Part shown: positions 1 to 4,800 of the stretch, piece by piece
How the letters are laid out: every line of letters starts with the position of its first letter
Numbering within the stretch: position 1 is the stretch's first letter
From: an uncultured Pseudomonadota bacterium
Lineage (GTDB): Bacteria; Myxococcota_A; UBA9042; CAIXZC01
Reading direction: 5' to 3'
NCBI GenBank assembly: GCA_937884235.1
Contig: CALGBT010000129.1
Location: 1 to 6,045 of the forward strand
DNA length: 6,045 nt
The notes under the pieces: model-generated
Database searches by the model: none
Told to the model about the DNA's origin: nothing
Seen by the model: only the letters and a program-made list of their open reading frames with translations
Made by a program: the position numbers and the translations under genes

Positions 1-554
1 AAACCGTCCACCCGATAGAGACCTGCGGGAAGCAGAACTACTCCTCCGGCCTCCGACGCCTCGTCAAGGGCAGCCTGGATTGCAGCAGTGCTGTCGGTCT
101 CACCCGCGGCATCGGCATTGACTACCGTCACCGTGGGAACCAGATTCTGTGGCTCGGGAAGGGCTACTTCACTGTGGTGGTACCCCGCATACGAGAAGTC
201 GTGCAGAAACCGACCCTCATCATCGGCAAAGCCCGGAATCCAATCTTCCGGATAGAGTTGGGACCGCCAAGGCTGGGGCTCACTTTCAACCTCAGGAGGA
301 ACATCCGAGACCAACTCGACAGCATCGTACTCTTCCGGCGTAGAGTCTCTCAGGTCCATCGTGACGTCGACTATTTCAGGGCTGGACAGGTCAGGTCCCC
401 CATCTGTCGTATGGAGCATTTCGAGAACCAGGTCTGCCTTCAAGTCCTTCGAGGCCACGCTCGAGTCAGCCTCGATACGCCCATCGACACCCCCTTTGTC
501 CTGACCACAGGCCACCAACAAGCAGAGCGCCAACCACCACAATAAATCCCTCAT
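1..554 (-). CDS. Secreted lipoprotein with right-handed beta-helix (pectate-lyase-like) domain, 3' part beyond the window
   Basis: The frame is open from the ATG at 554-552 to the window edge and gives 184 residues of the N-terminus; the C-terminus lies outside. Residues 1-16 are a lipoprotein signal: a short start (M-R-D), a hydrophobic run, and lipobox L-V-A-C with Cys16 as the lipidated residue. Gly follows at +2 rather than Asp, which by the usual Lol rule suggests outer-membrane sorting. Residues about 18-95 form an Asp/Glu-rich low-complexity linker. The folded part starts near residue 100. It contains F-L-H-D-F-S-Y-A-G-Y (117-126), a phrase common at the start of beta-helix enzymes, then D-S-T-A-A-I-Q-A-A-L (154-163) and L-P-A-G-L-Y-R-V (175-182), the classic opening of the Pectate_lyase_3 family. 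The start is supported by GGAGG six bases upstream and a promoter at 576-605. The likely role is binding or cleaving an extracellular polysaccharide; the substrate cannot be told, and the catalytic part is not in view. It is divergent from the methyltransferase. Confidence 0.88.
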   Translation of the reverse strand, partial: MRDLLWWLALCLLVACGQDKGGVDGRIEADSSVASKDLKADLVLEMLHTTDGGPDLSSPEIVDVTMDLRDSTPEEYDAVELVSDVPPEVESEPQPWRSQLYPEDWIPGFADDEGRFLHDFSYAGYHHSEVALPEPQNLVPTVTVVNADAAGETDSTAAIQAALDEASEAGGVVLLPAGLYRVDG

Positions 555-560
555 GAAAAA

Positions 561-565
561 CCTCC
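561..565 (-). promoter_or_regulatory. Ribosome binding site of the beta-helix lipoprotein
   Basis: The minus strand reads GGAGG, followed by six bases and the ATG at 554. This is a full Shine-Dalgarno match at good spacing and fixes the start of the lipoprotein. Confidence 0.8.
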
Positions 566-575
566 AGCGCCCACC

Positions 576-605
576 ACAATACTGGCCCAGAGCGCCGCAA
601 GTCAA
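576..605 (-). promoter_or_regulatory. Candidate sigma70-type promoter for the beta-helix lipoprotein
   Basis: The minus strand carries TTGACT (605-600, 5 of 6 to the -35 consensus), an 18-base spacer and TATTGT (581-576, 4 of 6 to the -10 consensus). The start of transcription would fall near 569, giving a very short leader that still includes the GGAGG at 565-561. This is a prediction from consensus only; the short leader is the main reservation. Confidence 0.45.
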
Positions 606-781
606 CGACCAAAAACAGCGGACGCGCCGCCAAATTGACCAATAATTACCGCAAATACCACAACTCGCCTTACTTCTCGCATCAGGCCTGCCATGGACCA
701 CAAAGTCGCCCCCGCGCCAAAGAGGCTGACCCCGCGCTTGCAAATCGTCGGCAGACCAATGATCATCGACGGACCAACAGC

Positions 782-786
782 AGGAG
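782..786 (+). promoter_or_regulatory. Ribosome binding site of the DNA methyltransferase
   Basis: AGGAG lies four bases before the ATG at 791. The spacing is slightly short but usable. It favours the ATG at 791 over the TTG at 635, the only other in-frame start. I found no convincing plus-strand promoter between 606 and 780: TTGACC at 635-640 has no -10 box at a suitable distance. Confidence 0.55.
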
Positions 787-790
787 TCCC

Positions 791-1648
791 ATGGACACAC
801 CGCCAATCCGTCAGATCATTGCCGCCGACAACCTCCACTGGCTCCAGGCCCAGAGTCCCGAATCTGTTGATCTCATCTACATCGACCCGCCCTTCAACAC
901 CGGCACCCGCCAGCAACGCTCCCGCATGAAGAACGTCCGCGACGAGACTGGCGATCGCACGGGTTTTGGCGGTCACCGCTATCGCACCGAGAAACTGGCC
1001 AGCGGCAGCTACGCCGATTCCTTCGACGATTTTCTCGGTTTCCTCGAACCGCGCCTCCTTGAGGCCCACCGCATCCTGTGCAACAACGGCAGCCTCTTCT
1101 TCCACATCGACTATCGAGAAGTGCACTACTGCAAAGTGCTTCTCGACAAGATCTTCGGCCGCAGCTCTTTCATGAACGAGATCATCTGGGCTTACGACTA
1201 CGGGGCCCGATCGCAGAAGCGCTGGTCACCGAAGCACGACTCCATTCTCTGGTACGCCAAGGACCCGGCGAACTACACCTTCCACTTCGACGAAATGGAC
1301 CGCATCCCCTACATGGCCCCGGGCCTGGTCTCCAAAGAGAAAGCCGCCCGCGGCAAGACCCCCACCGACGTCTGGTGGCACACCATCGTCAGCCCCGGGG
1401 GCAAAGAGAAGACCGGCTACCCGACGCAGAAGCCCCTCGGCGTCCTCGAGCGCATCGTCAAGGTCCACTCCAGCCCCGGCGATCTGCTCGTCGACTTCTT
1501 CGCCGGCAGCGGCACTCTCGGTGAAGCTGCGGCGCGCCATGACCGCAATGCCATCCTCGTCGACAGCAACCCGGAGGCCGTGGAGACAATGCTGGCGCGC
1601 CTGAAAACCCACGGATTCAGCACTCTCTCAGAGAGAACTTCCGGGTAA
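791..1648 (+). CDS. Site-specific DNA methyltransferase, beta class (N6-adenine or N4-cytosine), solitary
   Basis: A protein of 285 residues that should transfer a methyl group from S-adenosylmethionine to the exocyclic amine of adenine (or N4 of cytosine) in a specific DNA sequence. The catalytic motif IV, D-P-P-F (residues 32-35, within I-D-P-P-F-N-T-G), comes first. The AdoMet-binding motif I, D-F-F-A-G-S-G-T (235-242), is near the C-terminus, preceded by Y-P-T-Q-K-P (210-215). This order defines the beta class, and the sequence resembles Mod subunits and HinfI/MboII-type enzymes. The middle part (about 41-75) is basic and polar and, with 140-200, may hold target recognition. The length fits a minimal beta-class enzyme without the extra C-terminal domain of CcrM. 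The ATG at 791 is preferred because the 52 residues added by the TTG at 635 show no family-like sequence. No restriction endonuclease gene lies on either side, so it is probably an orphan methyltransferase. Adenine is the likelier target from overall similarity, but this cannot be settled by reading. Confidence 0.93.
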   Translation: MDTPPIRQIIAADNLHWLQAQSPESVDLIYIDPPFNTGTRQQRSRMKNVRDETGDRTGFGGHRYRTEKLASGSYADSFDDFLGFLEPRLLEAHRILCNNGSLFFHIDYREVHYCKVLLDKIFGRSSFMNEIIWAYDYGARSQKRWSPKHDSILWYAKDPANYTFHFDEMDRIPYMAPGLVSKEKAARGKTPTDVWWHTIVSPGGKEKTGYPTQKPLGVLERIVKVHSSPGDLLVDFFAGSGTLGEAAARHDRNAILVDSNPEAVETMLARLKTHGFSTLSERTSG

Positions 1649-1664
1649 CCCTGTGGCTGATGCA

Positions 1665-1680
1665 ACTTCCTGTTGGAAGT
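1665..1680. repeat. Perfect inverted repeat overlapping the -35 box of the surface-protein promoter
   Basis: ACTTCC-TGTT-GGAAGT has six-base arms and a four-base centre. It starts 17 bases after the methyltransferase stop codon. No run of T follows, so it is a poor intrinsic terminator. Its right arm overlaps the candidate -35 box TTGGAA (1673-1678), which would suit an operator for a dimeric regulator. Chance occurrence is possible for a repeat this short. Confidence 0.4.
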
Positions 1681-1701
1681 ACTCGAACTGACACGTACAA
1701 T
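1673..1701 (+). promoter_or_regulatory. Candidate sigma70-type promoter for the glycosidase surface-protein gene
   Basis: TTGGAA (1673-1678, 4 of 6) is separated by exactly 17 bases from TACAAT (1696-1701, 5 of 6). Transcription would start near 1708, leaving a leader of about 47 bases that contains a hairpin and the ribosome binding site. It lies in the short gap after the methyltransferase, so the long gene can be transcribed independently. Based on consensus and spacing only. Confidence 0.5.
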
Positions 1702-1718
1702 CCTCGTGGCTCAGACAG

Positions 1719-1731
1719 GCTGCATTGCAGC
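1719..1731 (+). promoter_or_regulatory. Small hairpin in the leader before the ribosome binding site
   Basis: GCTGCA-T-TGCAGC is a perfect 13-base palindrome. As RNA it would fold to a five-pair stem with a three-base loop, ending six bases before the GAGGAGG. It may tune translation or mRNA stability, or bind a protein as DNA. No function can be assigned. Confidence 0.35.
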
Positions 1732-1737
1732 TACTTC

Positions 1738-1744
1738 GAGGAGG
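1738..1744 (+). promoter_or_regulatory. Ribosome binding site of the glycosidase surface-protein gene
   Basis: GAGGAGG lies ten bases before the ATG at 1755. It is a strong Shine-Dalgarno match, a little distant, and it directly precedes a start that gives a proper signal peptide. Confidence 0.75.
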
Positions 1745-1754
1745 CAAACTGTCC

Positions 1755-1820
1755 ATGCTGAAAGTGCGCACGTTCATGACTCTCTTGCTGACTGCGCTGC
1801 AGATCTGGCCAGCACTGGCC
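1755..1820 (+). other. Signal peptide (Sec, type I) of the glycosidase protein
   Basis: Residues 1-22 have Lys3 and Arg5, a hydrophobic core rich in Leu, and A-L-A before Gly23, a standard signal peptidase I site. There is no lipobox, so this end is released from the membrane and anchoring depends on the tail at 947-977. Confidence 0.8.
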
Positions 1821-4800
1821 GGTGAAACGTGGACTTCCCCACATCCTGGCGTACAGCACCTCTTCAAGACCACGAGTCTGCCATTGCACATTCACGCACT
1901 CGTAATCGATCTCTGCGCCCCGGGAACCGATGTCCGGGCCACTGCCCCGGGGGAGAAGAAGCGCACTACGTCTTCCTTCGGCAAACTCGTGGGGGCCCAG
2001 GCCGCGATTAACGCCGACTTCTTCAGCTACGAAGGGTACAACGTCATCGGCTACGCCATGGGCAATGGCGAGCACTGGCCAGGCACCGGCGATAGCGGCT
2101 GGCAGAGCGTCCTCGCGTTCGGCAGGGGCCACGCTGACTTCTCTGACGAGGCCGAGATCTTCGGCCCGCAGTGGTGGACCACCGAAGCAGTCTCCGGCTT
2201 CGCGCAGATCGTCAAGGACGGCACCGCCATCCAGAGCTACGACTGTTCCGGGCACTTCTGCCAACGACACCCACGTACCGCCGTCGGCCTCTCCCAGGAT
2301 CGCCGGACCCTCTACATGATGGTCATCGACGGTCGCACCGGCATCAGCATCGGCGTTACCCTCAAAGAACTGGCCACCTTCATGCAAGAGCTGGGTGCGT
2401 ACGATGCCGTGAACCTCGACGGTGGCGGTTCCACGGCCATGTGGACCCAGGCCGAGGGCGTAGTCAACAACCCCTCCGACGGCACTGAACGAGTGGTCGC
2501 CAACCACCTGGCAGCCTTCGCCAGCGGCTCCGGGCAGCCCGGCGTCTGCAACGAATGGCCCCCGGAGCAGGTGATGATAGACTCGGCGCTCTTCGATGCC
2601 GCCGCCTCCACGGACATCGATGGCGACGGCTGGGGCGACTTCTGCGCCCGGGCTGCGGGCGGACTGCGCTGCCGCCTCACCGGTACCAATGCCCTCGCCC
2701 AGGAGATCGCTGGCCCCGACCCTGAACTGTCCAACAACAACGGCTGGAACCACCCCTCCCACTACGGCACCATCCACATGGGCGACATCAACGGCGATGG
2801 ACTGGCCGACGTCTGCGCCCGGGGGAATTCTGGCATGCGTTGCTGGCTCTCCGTGGGCGACGGCTTCGACCCCACCACCATCAGCGGTCCCGACTGGTCC
2901 GATGCCAAGGGCTGGGAGGCCGAGAAATACTATGCCACCATCCGTATGCTCGACGTCAATGGCGACGGCATGGCCGACCTCTGCGGACGAGGACCAGACG
3001 GCATCCGCTGCTACCGCGCCACGGGCGAGGGCTTCGATGGCGGCATCGATGGCCCCGAACTCAGCGATGCCAACGGTTGGGGTAGCCCGCAGTACTACGC
3101 CACCATTCGCAGCGGTGACATCAACGGCGACGGGATGGACGATCTCTGTGCTCGAGGTGCGGCTGGCTTCATGTGCTGGCCCGCCACCGGCGATGGCTTC
3201 GGCGCCGAGATCGGCGGACCCACCTGGAACGATGCGGGAGGCTGGGACGAGATGCGCCACTGGGCCACGATACGCATGCCCGACATCAATGGTGATGGCC
3301 TCATGGACCTCTGCGGTCGGGGGCCCGGGGGCATCGAGTGTTTCCCCTCCACGGGCAATGGATTCGGCGCACTGGTACCCGGACCGACCATGAGCGACGA
3401 TACGGGCTGGCACGATCAGACCAACTACTTGCCCCTGCGCTGGGGTGATATCAATGGTGATGGCCGTATGGATCTCTGCGCTCGGGCCAACGCCGGGATG
3501 CTCTGCTGGCCTTCCCTCGGCGAGAGCTTCGGCGATGCCATCGACGGACCAGCCATGTCTGATGCCAATGGCTGGTTTCAGGCGAAGTACTACAACGCCA
3601 TCCGCCTCACTGACGTCGACGGCGACGGCCTGGCCGATCTCTGCGCCCGCAAGCCCGAGGGGCTCAAGTGCTGGCTTTCGGATGGCAGCGGATTCCCCGG
3701 CACCTGGATCGGCCCAGAGTGGTCCGATGCCAACGGCTGGGGGGCCCTCCAGCATTGGGCAGCCACCCGACTAGCCACACCTCGAAATGTCTCTCCCTGC
3801 CTCTACCCGGGGGCTTGCTCACCCGCTGCCTCCGAAAGCCAATCCTGCGGCGAATGCGGTACCGCCTCCCGCTACTGCGACGAGAATTGCGAATGGACTG
3901 AGTGGACCAGTTGCTGGAGTGACGGTGGAGTCAATGACCTCTGCCTCGACGACAACCCCTGCACCGACGATCTGTGCGGCACCGACGGCAACTGCGAGAG
4001 CCAGTTCAACCAGGACCCCTGCGACGATGGAAATCAATGTACCGAAGCGGCCTGCACTCAAGGAATCTGCGAGGCCACGGGATACAAGGAGCTGTGCTGC
4101 ATGGAACACGACGACTGTGGCAGCCCGCTGGAGCGCTGTGACCCAGACTTCCATATCTGCCTGCCGGTGCTCTGTGCCACCTGCACGACCCACGAAGACT
4201 GCGGGCCAATGGGAAACCTCTGCCTGACTCTCGAGAACGGTACCGTCTGCGGCGCGGCATGTGGTGACGACCAGATCATCTGCCCCGACGATTTCCACTG
4301 CCTGGCCTTTGGCAGTCTGCCCCCGCAGTGCGTCCCTCTCGACGGCAGCTGCGAGTGCGAACCTCATGTTGAGACCATCTGCAAAGGCAGCAAGCTCCAC
4401 TGGCTCGACGGTTGCGGTCAGCTTGAAGAGATCGCCGATGACTGCGCCGGGCGCGGCTGCGTTGGCAGCACCTGCTGCCCGCCGGGAACGGTTGCCGAGA
4501 ACGGCGCCTGTCAGGGTGAGCCATGGGGCGACATCGTGGCCGAGGGCGATGCCGGCGATTTGGAGGAACCCGGCGCTGGCGGCAGCAGCGGCTGCGCCGC
4601 GGGGACCGACCTCGGGGGAGGGGGCCGGGCGTTCCCACTACTGTTGGTACTTCTGGCTTTGCTGGTGGCCGGCCGCACCCGCAAGATGGGCGCACTGCTG
4701 GGCCTTGTCATGGTAGCCACCCTGGCTGGCTGCGGCGCAGCGGTGGGAGATTCCAACGATGGCGGCATCAAGTTCGAGTACCTGGGACCAACCGACAGCA

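Noticed and set aside
174..545. A plus-strand open frame of 123 codons at the left end
   Set aside because: It is antisense to the lipoprotein, whose signal peptide, lipobox, ribosome binding site and beta-helix motif are all clear on the minus strand.
635..663. TTGACC at 635-640 as the -35 box of a rightward promoter
   Set aside because: The hexamers 16-18 bases downstream (around CCACAA) do not resemble a -10 box.
635..790. A TTG start that would add 52 residues to the methyltransferase
   Set aside because: The added sequence is basic and irregular with no family-like motif, and there is no ribosome binding site before it. The ATG at 791 has AGGAG close by and gives a normal family N-terminus.
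1624..1636. The palindrome TCTCTC-A-GAGAGA near the end of the methyltransferase gene
   Set aside because: It lies inside the coding sequence, has almost no loop and no T-run, and is simple CT/GA sequence, so it is probably chance.
1665..1680. The inverted repeat as an intrinsic terminator of the methyltransferase
   Set aside because: The stem has only six pairs and the next bases (ACTCGAAC) contain no T-run.
1731..3755. A 674-codon open frame on the minus strand
   Set aside because: It lies antisense to the NAGPA and FG-GAP region. Its protein is a low-complexity Ala/Gly/Val/Asp string that mirrors the repeat periodicity of the plus strand, with no signal or domain. It is a GC-rich shadow.
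4261..4716. A plus-strand open frame of 151 codons in another frame
   Set aside because: It has Ala/Ser/Pro-rich composition and overlaps the cysteine-rich stalk and MYXO-CTERM tail, which are clearly coded in the main frame.
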